A stretch of 64,000 nucleotides of DNA. Source: JAIEPX01 sp963725255 (GTDB lineage Bacteria > Pseudomonadota > Gammaproteobacteria > JAIEPX01). Location of the stretch: assembly GCA_963725255.1 (NCBI GenBank), contig CAVRXV010000012.1:34758-98757 (forward strand), given 5' to 3'. The position numbers and the translations under genes are program-made. This document shows, piece by piece, positions 17,689 through 26,161 of this stretch. The number at the start of each line of letters is the position of its first letter. The stretch's first letter is position 1. The notes below the pieces were generated by a model. The model was not told the DNA's origin. It saw only the letters and a list, made by a program, of their open reading frames with translations, and made no database searches.

Positions 17689-18468
17689 ATGATGTTAAAA
17701 GTTGTTTCAGCTAATTTAAATGGCATTCGATCTGCTCAAAGAAAAGGTTTTTTTGAATGGCTGCTGGCGGAACAACCGGATGTTATATGCGTTCAAGAAG
17801 TCAGAGCTCATATGAATCATTTGAAGGATCAACATTTTTATCCAGAAGGTTATCATCATTATTTCGTGGATGCTGAAAAAAAAGGCTATAGTGGTGTCGG
17901 TATATATTCTAAAAAGAAACCTGATCGCGTTATTACTCAACTGGGTTGGGATATTTCAGATAGAGAAGGGCGCTATATTCAGCTCGATTTTGGACAATTA
18001 AGTATTGCATCATTGTATTTACCCTCAGGGACCAGCGGTGAAGGTCGGCAAGATATCAAGTATCATTTTTTAGATCAATATGAAAAGGTATTACGTAAGC
18101 AGCGTCATGATGGTCGTCATTATATTTTATGTGGCGATTGGAATATTGCACACAAAGAGATCGATCTCAAAAATTGGAAAACCAATCAAAAAAATTCGGG
18201 TTTTTTACCTGAAGAGAGAGCCTGGTTAGATAAATTATTTGATGATATTGGTTTTGTGGATGCTTTTAGAGTGCTCAATCAAGAGCCTGATCAATACACC
18301 TGGTGGTCTCATCGCGGACAAGCGTATGCAAAAAATGTAGGATGGCGTATCGATTATCAAATCGTTAGCCCCGAATTAAAAAAGAAAATTCAAAATGTCA
18401 GTATTTACAAAGATCAGAAATTTTCTGATCACGCGCCACTGATTATTGATTATGATTTAAATGTCTAA
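17689..18468 (+). CDS. xthA: Exodeoxyribonuclease III
   Basis: 259 residues of the endonuclease/exonuclease/phosphatase fold: SANLNGIRSAQRKGFFEWL, VCVQEVRA-type motif (ICVQEVRA), CGDWNIAHKEIDL, WWSHRGQAYAKNVGWRIDY and FSDHAPLIIDYD. It repairs abasic and 3'-blocked DNA ends. ATG at 17689 or 17692. It lies 22 bases after algC on the same strand and converges on upp. Confidence 0.93.
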   Translation: MMLKVVSANLNGIRSAQRKGFFEWLLAEQPDVICVQEVRAHMNHLKDQHFYPEGYHHYFVDAEKKGYSGVGIYSKKKPDRVITQLGWDISDREGRYIQLDFGQLSIASLYLPSGTSGEGRQDIKYHFLDQYEKVLRKQRHDGRHYILCGDWNIAHKEIDLKNWKTNQKNSGFLPEERAWLDKLFDDIGFVDAFRVLNQEPDQYTWWSHRGQAYAKNVGWRIDYQIVSPELKKKIQNVSIYKDQKFSDHAPLIIDYDLNV

Positions 18469-18469
18469 A

Positions 18470-19113
18470 TTATTTAGTCCCGAATAATCGATCACCAGCG
18501 TCCCCTAATCCAGGTACCATGTACGCATCATCATTTAAATATTCATCTAATGCAGCCACATAAATAGGAATGTCACTAAACAGTGAGTTAAATACTGTTA
18601 TGCCTTCAGGAACTGCAATAAGTGCTAAAAAGCGGATATTTTTACGATCGATTCCTTGCTCTAATAAAATCTCAATGGCTCGTACAGCAGAGTGGCCAGT
18701 TGCTAACATGGGATCGAGAACAATAAACATTTGATTTTTATTTGTAGGAAGTTTGACAAAATATTCGATGGGTGATGTGATATCGGATCACGGTATAGTC
18801 CAATGTGGCCTTCATTCGCTGTAGGCATAAGTTCTCTGAGTGCATCAGCCATGCCGAGGCCCGCTCTTAAAATAGGTATAATTGAAACATCATGATCATC
18901 AAAGACAAGACCCGATGTTTCAGTAATAGGAGTTTTGATCGTGACAGCTTTAGTAGGGAAATCTTTAGTTAATTCGTAGCCCATCAAAAAAGTGATTTCT
19001 CGGAGTAATTGGCGAAATTGCCCTGATTTCGTTTCTTCCATCCTCATCAGCGTCAACTTATGTTGAATGAGTGGGTGGTTAATGACGTGTAGATTAGGGA
19101 AAGTTCGGTTCAT
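18470..19113 (-). pseudogene. upp: Uracil phosphoribosyltransferase, one frameshift
   Basis: The N-terminal 110 residues (from MNRTFPNLHVINHPLIQHKL through IIPILRAGLGMADALRELMP to HIGLYRD) and the C-terminal part (PIEYFVKLPTNKNQMFIVLD, PMLATGHSAVRAIEILL, GLGDAGDRLFGTK) are both well conserved but lie in different frames. The switch is near 18780-18790, where one missing base after the Arg-Asp codons would restore a 208-residue Upp. The active-site loop DPMLATG is intact. Upp makes UMP from uracil and PRPP. With every conserved motif kept, a sequencing indel or a very recent mutation is more likely than old decay. Confidence 0.88.
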
Positions 19114-19135
19114 GATTACTCCAAATTAAGGGTTT

Positions 19136-20032
19136 TTACGCAATTTGAAATTGCACGAAGATTGCGCTAGCCATGATTAGAAAACCGCCGATAAATTGCA
19201 ACATGGTGACGGATTCATTGAGTAAAATAATTCCAACAATCACCGTGACGAGCGGTTCTAATACTGAAATTATCGAAGCCCTTGTTGCGCTCATATGTTG
19301 TAATCCAGTCATCATTAATTGAATAGGTAAGGCCGTTACTAAAATACCCAGTGCAAGCAGTGATGCCCATGCCCCGCCACTTTGTGGAAGTATGAAGCTA
19401 TTTGTTGTCAGCGATAAAATTAAAAATAAGGACGCGCTTCCAAAGCATACAATCATCGTGAGTAAGTTTGAATTTATATCAGCGGTGGCGAATTTTTTGC
19501 TGCCAATAATGTATAGTGCATAACTTAGAGCAGCCAGAATTCCCATGAATAATCCATTCAGACTCAGTGTGTGACCGGAAAAATCGTGCAGTAAAATTAA
19601 TCCAACAAACATGAGCAAGAGTGTCAAAAAAGTTAGAATGCTCATTTTATGTCGGTGTACAATCCAAGAATATAAGGCGATTGCAATGGGATAAGAAAAG
19701 AATATGACCATGGCAAGTCCAGTTCCAATTGATTGACTGGAAACGAAATAAAATCCGCTCGATCCAGAGTAGCCTGCTGCACTGAGTAAAAACATAATAA
19801 TTATGATTTTAGGATCGAAAGAAATATTTTCACGGCGGACAATATCTTTGGTGACGAAAATCATCATCCACAGGCCGGCAATTAAAAATCGCCAAAAAAG
19901 CATACATGAGATAGACATATTGTCGTTGATGATGTAAGTGCCGAGATACCCCATAAATCCGTATAATGCAGCCGATAGTGCAATCATAAGCCAGGCATGT
20001 GTCTTTGTTATTGAATTGAGTTTTTGAGCCAT
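19136..20032 (-). CDS. EamA/DMT-family transporter
   Basis: 298 residues with ten hydrophobic segments arranged as two EamA repeats (first from WLMIALSAALYGFMGYLGTY, second from SLNGLFMGILAALSYALYII). The second ends with the typical SVLEPLVTVIVGIILLNE. Substrate cannot be predicted; family members export amino acids and other metabolites. It stands alone between upp and kup on the same strand. Confidence 0.85.
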   Translation of the reverse strand: MAQKLNSITKTHAWLMIALSAALYGFMGYLGTYIINDNMSISCMLFWRFLIAGLWMMIFVTKDIVRRENISFDPKIIIIMFLLSAAGYSGSSGFYFVSSQSIGTGLAMVIFFSYPIAIALYSWIVHRHKMSILTFLTLLLMFVGLILLHDFSGHTLSLNGLFMGILAALSYALYIIGSKKFATADINSNLLTMIVCFGSASLFLILSLTTNSFILPQSGGAWASLLALGILVTALPIQLMMTGLQHMSATRASIISVLEPLVTVIVGIILLNESVTMLQFIGGFLIMASAIFVQFQIA

Positions 20033-20131
20033 TATCGCTACCTAAAGAGTGTAAAATTTGTGATTCTTGGGCATTATACACCATCAGAAGGCTTTTTAAC
20101 ATAGATTTTAGTGAATTACATGCTGACTGAC

Positions 20132-22015
20132 CTATATTGATACTTGTCGCCCAATTTCGACGACTTGATCGCTGGGTAAGCAGAAATAATCTTTCAGATG
20201 AGCTTGGTTTCGTTCAAGTATATCGTATACTTCTTCTTGCCACGGCGGTAACCCTTTTCCATCAGTTCGATTCATAATTGAGTCACGTCCAACATAATAT
20301 GTCACATCATCAGTATTAATTTTATATCCTAATACTTCACAATCTTTTAATAATGCAGGAATGTCTGGACTTTCCATGAATCCATATCGCACTTCAGCGC
20401 GCCAACAATTTTTTGAAATTTCTTTGATTGAAATTCGGTCGGAAGATTTTACCCATGGAATTTGTAATATTTTGGTATGTAAAATAAAAACTTCTTCATG
20501 GAGAGAGCGATTTTGTCTAAGATGCCATACCATCACAGGTGGTGTGTCTTTTATTGATCGTGTTAAAAAGACTGCCATACCCGGAACTCGAGGGACATGT
20601 CTGGCTTCAAGCGATGATAGAAAATCAGGTATTGGTATCAGTTTCTGTTGTAATTGTTCTGAAACAGCGCGAGCACCTCGGTGCCAAATCCACATAATTG
20701 AGTAAACAAAAATGGCTATCATTAAAGGGATATAACCACCCTCTTTAATTTTTGCAAGATTGGCAATACAGAATGCACTGTCAATCGTGAAGAAAATAAA
20801 TGTGATACCGCCTGCAATAAATAAATTCCATTTCCAAATATCGCGCATTGCGATGAAAAGAAGGGCAGTGGTCATCAGCATCGTCATAGAGACTGCTATA
20901 CCATATGCAGAAGCTAAATTTGTTGATTTGCCAAATCCAATGGTTAATCCGATTGTGAAGAACATCAGTAAAAAGTTAATTGCACCAATATAGATTTGTC
21001 CATACCCCATTGATGAAGTATGTTTAATCCACATGCGTGGTAACCAGCCTAGTAAAATGGCCTGACGAGTCATTGAAAATGCCCCAGTGATAATGGCTTG
21101 GCTTGCAATGATAGTTGCGATAGTGGCAAGAATTACCATGGGAATTAATAACGACTCTGGGCAAAGGCTATAAAAAATATTGCTTTCAGTTGAAGCACCG
21201 TCAAGCACGGTTCCCGCTTGTCCAGCATAGTTCAAAATTAAACTGGGAAATACGATTGAAAACCAAGCATATTTAATCGGTGTTCTTCCAAAATGTCCCA
21301 TGTCTGCATATAAGGCTTCTGCACCCGTGACGCAGAGAAAAACACCACCGAGTAAAAAAAATCCAGAAAGCCCATTACTCAGAAGATAACTGAATGCATA
21401 ATATGGATTCAGTGCAGTAATCACACTGGGATGTTGTAAAATTCCACGAATTCCAAGGACCGCGATGATGATAAACCAAATTAACATTACAGGACCAAAC
21501 AGTTTTCCGATTCGTGCAGTGCCTTTAGATTGAATTAAAAAAAGCAGTACTAAAATTAATACCGATGCGGGAACAATGTACGGTTTGAAACTTGTGGTTA
21601 CCATATTCAAACCTTCCAGCGCAGAAAGAACAGAAATAGCGGGAGTAATTGCGCCGTCACCGTAAATTAATGCGGCACCAAAAAGTCCCACTGCAATGAT
21701 GGCAGGACGTTGTATTTTTTTCGTACCTAATAATGACAAGAGCGCCATAATTCCGCCTTCACCATCATTGTCGAATCGCAGCGCAAATAAAACATATTTA
21801 ATGGTAGTGATTACGAATAATGTCCAGATTATTAAAGATAGAGTTCCCAAAATGGTACTGGAATCTGGAGAATGAGAAGTTCTACTTAATATTGTTTGAA
21901 AGGTATAAAGAGGACTGGTTCCAATATCCCCAAACACTATGCCCAGCGCCGCAAGGCTTAGAAAAGGTACATTTTCACTTGACGCTTTTTCACTCGGTCG
22001 CATTGTTACATCCAT
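20132..22015 (-). CDS. kup: KUP-family potassium uptake protein
   Basis: 627 residues, full family length. The N-terminal signature ALGIVFGDIGTSPLYTFQTI, then GGIMALLSL and LIYGDGAITPAISVLSALEG, are diagnostic. About twelve membrane segments are followed by a C-terminal cytoplasmic domain ending in YYVGRDSI and VVEIGRQVSI. It imports K+ by proton symport at the inner membrane. Low-affinity K+ uptake by Kup is common in Legionellales. Confidence 0.95.
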   Translation of the reverse strand: MDVTMRPSEKASSENVPFLSLAALGIVFGDIGTSPLYTFQTILSRTSHSPDSSTILGTLSLIIWTLFVITTIKYVLFALRFDNDGEGGIMALLSLLGTKKIQRPAIIAVGLFGAALIYGDGAITPAISVLSALEGLNMVTTSFKPYIVPASVLILVLLFLIQSKGTARIGKLFGPVMLIWFIIIAVLGIRGILQHPSVITALNPYYAFSYLLSNGLSGFFLLGGVFLCVTGAEALYADMGHFGRTPIKYAWFSIVFPSLILNYAGQAGTVLDGASTESNIFYSLCPESLLIPMVILATIATIIASQAIITGAFSMTRQAILLGWLPRMWIKHTSSMGYGQIYIGAINFLLMFFTIGLTIGFGKSTNLASAYGIAVSMTMLMTTALLFIAMRDIWKWNLFIAGGITFIFFTIDSAFCIANLAKIKEGGYIPLMIAIFVYSIMWIWHRGARAVSEQLQQKLIPIPDFLSSLEARHVPRVPGMAVFLTRSIKDTPPVMVWHLRQNRSLHEEVFILHTKILQIPWVKSSDRISIKEISKNCWRAEVRYGFMESPDIPALLKDCEVLGYKINTDDVTYYVGRDSIMNRTDGKGLPPWQEEVYDILERNQAHLKDYFCLPSDQVVEIGRQVSI

Positions 22016-22072
22016 GTAAAAGATCTATCCTGAGATTATAGCCTATTATAAGCTTTCGGTATTATAAAGGTG

Positions 22073-23563
22073 TTAATCAGTAGAAATTTTATTAATCGCT
22101 TTTTGCCAACCTTCATACAGTGAGTCTCGCTGATTTTGAGAGAGTGCAGGTTCAAACCGACGGTCTAAAGTCCAAATATCGGTGAGTGAAGAAAGATTTT
22201 TGAATACTCCGGTTGATAATCCAGCAAGATAAGCAACGCCCATGGCAGTGGTTTCTGTGAACTTTGGCCTCTCAACGGTTAATCCAGTAAGGTCGGCTAA
22301 GCGTTGACAAAACCAGTTGTTTTTTACCATGCCACCGTCGACTTTTATTCGTCGTGGATGTCCTAAGTTGGCATCATGCATGTCTCGCGCTATTGCGTTG
22401 AGTAAATCTCGCGTTTGAAAGCAAACGGAATCGAGTGCCGCTTTGGCAATTTCGGCTGTGCCTGTATCACGAGTGAGTCCTAAAATAGCGCCGCGCGCAT
22501 TCGGGTCCCAATAGGGTGCGCCTAATCCTGTAAAGGCAGGAACAAAATACAGTCCTTCAATGGGCTTTGCTGTGGTTGCTAAAGCTTCAATTTCAGAGGC
22601 GGTATGAATAAGTCCTAATGCATCACGCAACCATTGAACGACTGCACCAGCAATAAAAATACTGCCTTCAATCGCGTAGGTTTTCTGATTGTTAATACTA
22701 TACGCGCAGGTTGATAATAATTTATTTTTTGAAGTTGAGATTGAAGAACCTGTGTTCACTAACATAAAACATCCTGTACCATAGGTAGATTTTACATCTC
22801 CCGCATTGAAACACGTTTGTCCGAATAAAGCAGATTGTTGATCTCCTGCAACGCCTCGAATAGGAATAGATTCACCAAAATAACTCGGAAGTGTTTCTCC
22901 AAAATTATCAGCGCTTTCACGAATTTCAGGAAGACATTGTGCTGGAATGTTAAATAATTTTAGGAGCGATTCACTCCATTTTAGAGAATGTAAATTCATT
23001 AACATTGTTCGTGAAGCATTCGTAACATCTGTCGCATGAATTTTTCCACCCGTTAATTTACAAATTAAATAAGAATCTATAGTCCCTGATGCAAGCTCTC
23101 CTTTTTCTGCACGTGCACGTGATCCCGGAATATGATCGAACAACCATTCTGCTTTTGTCGCAGAAAAATACGGATCTAATAATAATCCCGTTTCATTAGA
23201 AATGATTTTTTCGTAACCCGCTTCTTTAAGTTCGCGGCATCGATCGGCAGTACGACGATCTTGCCAAACAATGGCGTTATGTAAGGGTGTTCCTGTGTGA
23301 CGATCCCAAAGAACAGTTGTTTCGCGTTGATTCGTAATTCCAATAGCAGCGATCTGGTTTGCAGGAATGAGTTTTGTCATTGCTTGGCCACATTTTAATG
23401 TGGCCTCCCAAATTTCGTTGGGATCGTGTTCGACCCATCCATTAGCAGGATAAATTTGTTTTAGTTCAATTTCATGTCTAGCAATTGGAATTCCATGGGA
23501 ATCAAAGAGTATGGCGCGCGTTGATGTGGTGCCTTGATCAATTGATAAGATGTATTTGCCCAT
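22073..23563 (-). CDS. glpK: Glycerol kinase
   Basis: 496 residues of the FGGY family: DQGTTSTRAILFDSHG at the start, GITNQRETTVLWD, WQDRRTADRC, GVAGDQQSALFGQTCF, YGTGCFMLVNTG and GLGAPYWDPNARGAILGLTR. It phosphorylates glycerol to glycerol 3-phosphate. No glpF or glpD is adjacent, so glycerol may enter by diffusion or come from host lipids. The small secreted protein gene starts on the same strand 25 bases upstream of the glpK side, perhaps cotranscribed. Confidence 0.96.
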   Translation of the reverse strand: MGKYILSIDQGTTSTRAILFDSHGIPIARHEIELKQIYPANGWVEHDPNEIWEATLKCGQAMTKLIPANQIAAIGITNQRETTVLWDRHTGTPLHNAIVWQDRRTADRCRELKEAGYEKIISNETGLLLDPYFSATKAEWLFDHIPGSRARAEKGELASGTIDSYLICKLTGGKIHATDVTNASRTMLMNLHSLKWSESLLKLFNIPAQCLPEIRESADNFGETLPSYFGESIPIRGVAGDQQSALFGQTCFNAGDVKSTYGTGCFMLVNTGSSISTSKNKLLSTCAYSINNQKTYAIEGSIFIAGAVVQWLRDALGLIHTASEIEALATTAKPIEGLYFVPAFTGLGAPYWDPNARGAILGLTRDTGTAEIAKAALDSVCFQTRDLLNAIARDMHDANLGHPRRIKVDGGMVKNNWFCQRLADLTGLTVERPKFTETTAMGVAYLAGLSTGVFKNLSSLTDIWTLDRRFEPALSQNQRDSLYEGWQKAINKISTD

Positions 23564-23587
23564 CTTATGGTTCCTAATTTAACTACA

Positions 23588-23962
23588 CTATCTCAATATT
23601 CCATCTCGTTGGATTACATTGCAAAACGGAACATTAGTAATTCCACATTGTAGTTTGAATTTTTCATTTTCACTTACAAAGACAGCTTCTTTGCGTCCTT
23701 TGAGTAATTGTTTTGCGAGATCACCGGAAAATCCAGAACGAGAAGCTGTTATTTCGCAGGATTGCTTTCCACATCGTATGCTGAACTCAGCGTTGGAAAT
23801 AGAAGCTTCGCCAAATACTTTTTTAAATCCTTCTGCATCAGCGCCATTAATAATAGTAATTTTTTTAATGCTCACAATGGTGTGAGTGTCGGCGAGACAT
23901 GAAATGCTGAAAAGACTTAGTGAAGCCAGTGTAAGAATCTGAAAAGATTTAATCAATTGCAT
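23588..23962 (-). CDS. Small secreted protein, Fur-box proximal
   Basis: 124 residues with a clear Sec signal (MQLIKSFQILTLASLSLFSI then SCLADTH; cleavage probably after the Ala of LADTH, although SC could also be read as a lipobox-like site). The mature part has four cysteines, in pairs IRCGKQSCE and LQCGITNVPFC, suggesting periplasmic disulfides. No family recognised. It lies 81 bases downstream, in the minus direction, from a near-consensus Fur box (24043-24057), so iron-regulated expression is plausible. Confidence 0.65.
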   Translation of the reverse strand: MQLIKSFQILTLASLSLFSISCLADTHTIVSIKKITIINGADAEGFKKVFGEASISNAEFSIRCGKQSCEITASRSGFSGDLAKQLLKGRKEAVFVSENEKFKLQCGITNVPFCNVIQRDGILR

Positions 23963-24042
23963 TAGAACCCCCTAATTTGAATACAGTCTTAATTGTACTC
24001 TTCGGCAATTAACTAGACAAGTGACCATCTTAACCTTTAAGA

Positions 24043-24057
24043 TGAGAATGATTATTA
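24043..24057. promoter_or_regulatory. Fur box
   Basis: TGAGAATGATTATTA matches the 7-1-7 consensus TGATAATNATTATCA at 12 of 14 fixed positions. It is in the divergent spacer between the small secreted protein (start 23962, minus) and the YchJ-like gene (start 24133, plus), and could serve either. A Fur gene is in the window at 57582. Confidence 0.65.
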
Positions 24058-24132
24058 TCTCGCTCAAGCTTATAGCCCGATTGGGCCTTTATTGGTTCAT
24101 TTACAGCAAAGTTGATTACTTTGAGAGTATTA

Positions 24133-24627
24133 ATGAGTATTAACGATTTGAAAGAAAATGATTCTAGAGTCTGTCCCTGTGGCTCGGGAAAATCATACGG
24201 ATCTTGTTGTGGGATATTTCATCATGGTTTGAAATTTCCACAAAACGCTGAAGAATTAATGCGATCCAGGTATTCTGCTTATGCGTTGAATAATTTAACC
24301 TATATAAAAAATACAATGCAGGGAAAAGCGGCGCAAGGATTTTTAGAAAAAGAATCCGATACGCAACAAAAATCACATCAATTGTTAGGTCTTGAAGTAC
24401 TGCGACATATTAAGGATAAAAAAAATCCTAATCATGCTTTTGTTGAATTTAGAGCACTGCATCAATATCAAGAAAAATGTTCAGTTATCCAAGAACTCAG
24501 TGAATTTTTAAAGATCGACGGGAAATGGTTTTATGTTGATGGTAAAGTAGAGAAAAGTAGTCGAAATGATCCATGCCCTTGCCATAGCGGCAAAAAGTTT
24601 AAAAAATGTCATGGTATTAATGAATAA
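24133..24627 (+). CDS. YchJ-family SEC-C motif protein (UPF0225)
   Basis: 164 residues from ATG 24133. It has an N-terminal SEC-C zinc motif (CPCGSGKSYGSCCG) and a second one at the C-terminus (CPCHSGKKFKKCHG), with the YchJ central domain (AEELMRSRYSAYALNNLTYI) between. Members are small cytoplasmic proteins of unknown role; the motif resembles the SecA zinc finger. The GAGAG upstream supports this start rather than a TTG seven codons earlier. Confidence 0.88.
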   Translation: MSINDLKENDSRVCPCGSGKSYGSCCGIFHHGLKFPQNAEELMRSRYSAYALNNLTYIKNTMQGKAAQGFLEKESDTQQKSHQLLGLEVLRHIKDKKNPNHAFVEFRALHQYQEKCSVIQELSEFLKIDGKWFYVDGKVEKSSRNDPCPCHSGKKFKKCHGINE

Positions 24628-24881
24628 TAGCACGTAAAAATGTTATATATACGCTTTTTCTACCTTGACCTTTCTTGTCTACGCAAGTATTTCGTGAAAT
24701 TACGATACACTTACGCTGAGTTTTTAGAGTAAACCATCGTTTTTCATGCTATTTTTGAATATGAGAGAATTAAAAGCCCTATTATTATAATATTATTTGT
24801 TCGCTATTGTTTTTCCTACCCGTAATTTTTTCAAGAATTATGCTATAATAAAATCATGTAGAGATGTATAGGAGTAGTATC

Positions 24882-25388
24882 ATGCTGCGCAAATACATTG
24901 TACAGTACAAGTCGACAATTGCTTACTTAGCACTTATAGTGTTGCTAAGTAAAATGTTTGAAATTAGTCCCAGATTTTCTTTTCTTGAAGAAATATTTTC
25001 ACCTTTTGATGCTGTAGTTGGCGCTGTCTATTTATTTCGTAATTTTTCTCAACGAGAAGTGGGTCACTGGATAGTAGTGCTGATGATATTTGCAGGTTTT
25101 CTCAGTCATCTAGTGGCTGATGTTCCGTATGCAAGTACTTTTGCTTTTCTTGGTGGTGAGTTAGTTGATTTATTTATATTTTCCTATTTAAGATTGCCTT
25201 TAGTTGATAGATTATTTTGGGCTGCTACATTAAGTACACCTATCGATAGCCTTATTTTTCTTTATATGAATGAAAATCTGAATTGGGTCACGATAAGTTT
25301 TATGACGGGCACAAAATTAATCACGATTATTCTTATTCTTTTAGTTTGGGAATACTTTTACGGTGAAAAAGTAAAAGCAACTAATTAA
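24882..25388 (+). CDS. VUT/YhhQ-like membrane protein
   Basis: 168 residues from ATG 24882 with GGAG 8-11 bases upstream. About five hydrophobic segments are present (TIAYLALIVLLSK, VVLMIFAGFLSHLVADVP, FLGGELVDLFIFSYL, STPIDSLIFLYM, LITIILILLVWEYF). The paired GGELVDLFIF and STPIDSLIFL resemble the repeats of queuosine-precursor transporters (VUT/YhhQ), but the protein is shorter than those. Genes for queuosine are otherwise represented by queF at 54974. A TGCTATAAT extended -10 lies at 24841-24849. Function uncertain. Confidence 0.5.
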   Translation: MLRKYIVQYKSTIAYLALIVLLSKMFEISPRFSFLEEIFSPFDAVVGAVYLFRNFSQREVGHWIVVLMIFAGFLSHLVADVPYASTFAFLGGELVDLFIFSYLRLPLVDRLFWAATLSTPIDSLIFLYMNENLNWVTISFMTGTKLITIILILLVWEYFYGEKVKATN

Positions 25389-25406
25389 ATGACACAGTTT
25401 ATTATT

Positions 25407-25868
25407 CTATTTTTTGTGTTGAATTCCGGCCCATGTATCAAGAGGTTTTCCAGTTTCTAAAAGCGTCTTCATGCTTGAGAGAACACGTGGCCACCCTGCA
25501 GAAATACTGCGATACATATCAGAATTTTCTTCCATTTGATTATGAGAGACTGTCACGCGAGACATTGATTCTATAGGCTCAATTTCAATGTTAACTTGGG
25601 TGTGTTTAGATATGTCATTGATATCTTGAGGTAACATCCATGATAGAACCAATTGTTTAGATGGGGTTACTTCAATAATTTTTCCAACAACTACAACTTT
25701 GTCAGAGCCATCAGCACGTCGATGTTCCCAGCTCGATCCTTTTTTCCAGTCAGAAATATTTTCATGTCCCCAGTATTGACGAGTGATTTCTGGATTTACA
25801 ATCGCATTCCATATTTTTTCTGGTGAAGTGGCAATATAAACATCATAGACAAATTTTGCTTTAGCCAT
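25407..25868 (-). CDS. SRPBCC/AHSA1-family protein
   Basis: 153 residues with the START-like pattern YIATSPEKIWNAIVNPEITRQYWG and a C-terminal GWPRVLSSMKTLLETGKPLD typical of AHSA1-type proteins of the 'activator of Hsp90 ATPase 1-like' group. In many bacteria these lie beside an ArsR repressor, which is absent here. Two 19-base operator-like palindromes lie 105-156 bases upstream. Ligand unknown. Confidence 0.82.
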   Translation of the reverse strand: MAKAKFVYDVYIATSPEKIWNAIVNPEITRQYWGHENISDWKKGSSWEHRRADGSDKVVVVGKIIEVTPSKQLVLSWMLPQDINDISKHTQVNIEIEPIESMSRVTVSHNQMEENSDMYRSISAGWPRVLSSMKTLLETGKPLDTWAGIQHKK

Positions 25869-25972
25869 TCCTTATCTCCTATTAAAACAAAATAAAACTT
25901 CATTGCAATATCCAGGTTAAGTTAATTTTATCTGACCAGGGTATTAGCCTAACCTAGTTTAAGATGTTAGCT

Positions 25973-26024
25973 TGTTCATTCATAATGAACATTATTGCAT
26001 GATATTGTTCACTGTCAATGAACA
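25973..26024. promoter_or_regulatory. Pair of 19-bp operator-like palindromes
   Basis: TGTTCATTCATAATGAACA (25973-25991) is a perfect 8-3-8 palindrome. TGTTCACTGTCAATGAACA (26006-26024) has the same length with one arm mismatch. The centres are 33 bases apart, about three helical turns, so two dimers would sit on one face. The site lies between the divergent SRPBCC gene and the 682-residue gene. Confidence 0.7.
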
Positions 26025-26108
26025 TTGTTAAAGGATCGGTAGTTATTGAGTCAGTAGGGCCATCATCTTAGATGCGCTAGCAACTTCTAGTAGCATTTTC
26101 GTATTGTA

Positions 26109-26136
26109 TTGACAATTGCTAGTTAATGCGTATAAT
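26109..26136 (+). promoter_or_regulatory. Consensus sigma-70 promoter of the 682-residue gene
   Basis: TTGACA (26109-26114), 16-base spacer, TATAAT (26131-26136), then 25 bases to the ATG. Both hexamers are perfect. The operator pair is 85-136 bases upstream of the -35. Confidence 0.7.
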
Positions 26137-26161
26137 AATCACCTTAATTAGGTAAAAAACA

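Noticed and set aside
20361..20705. 114-codon plus-strand frame inside kup
   Set aside because: Antisense to the conserved C-terminal part of Kup; no promoter or ribosome-binding site.
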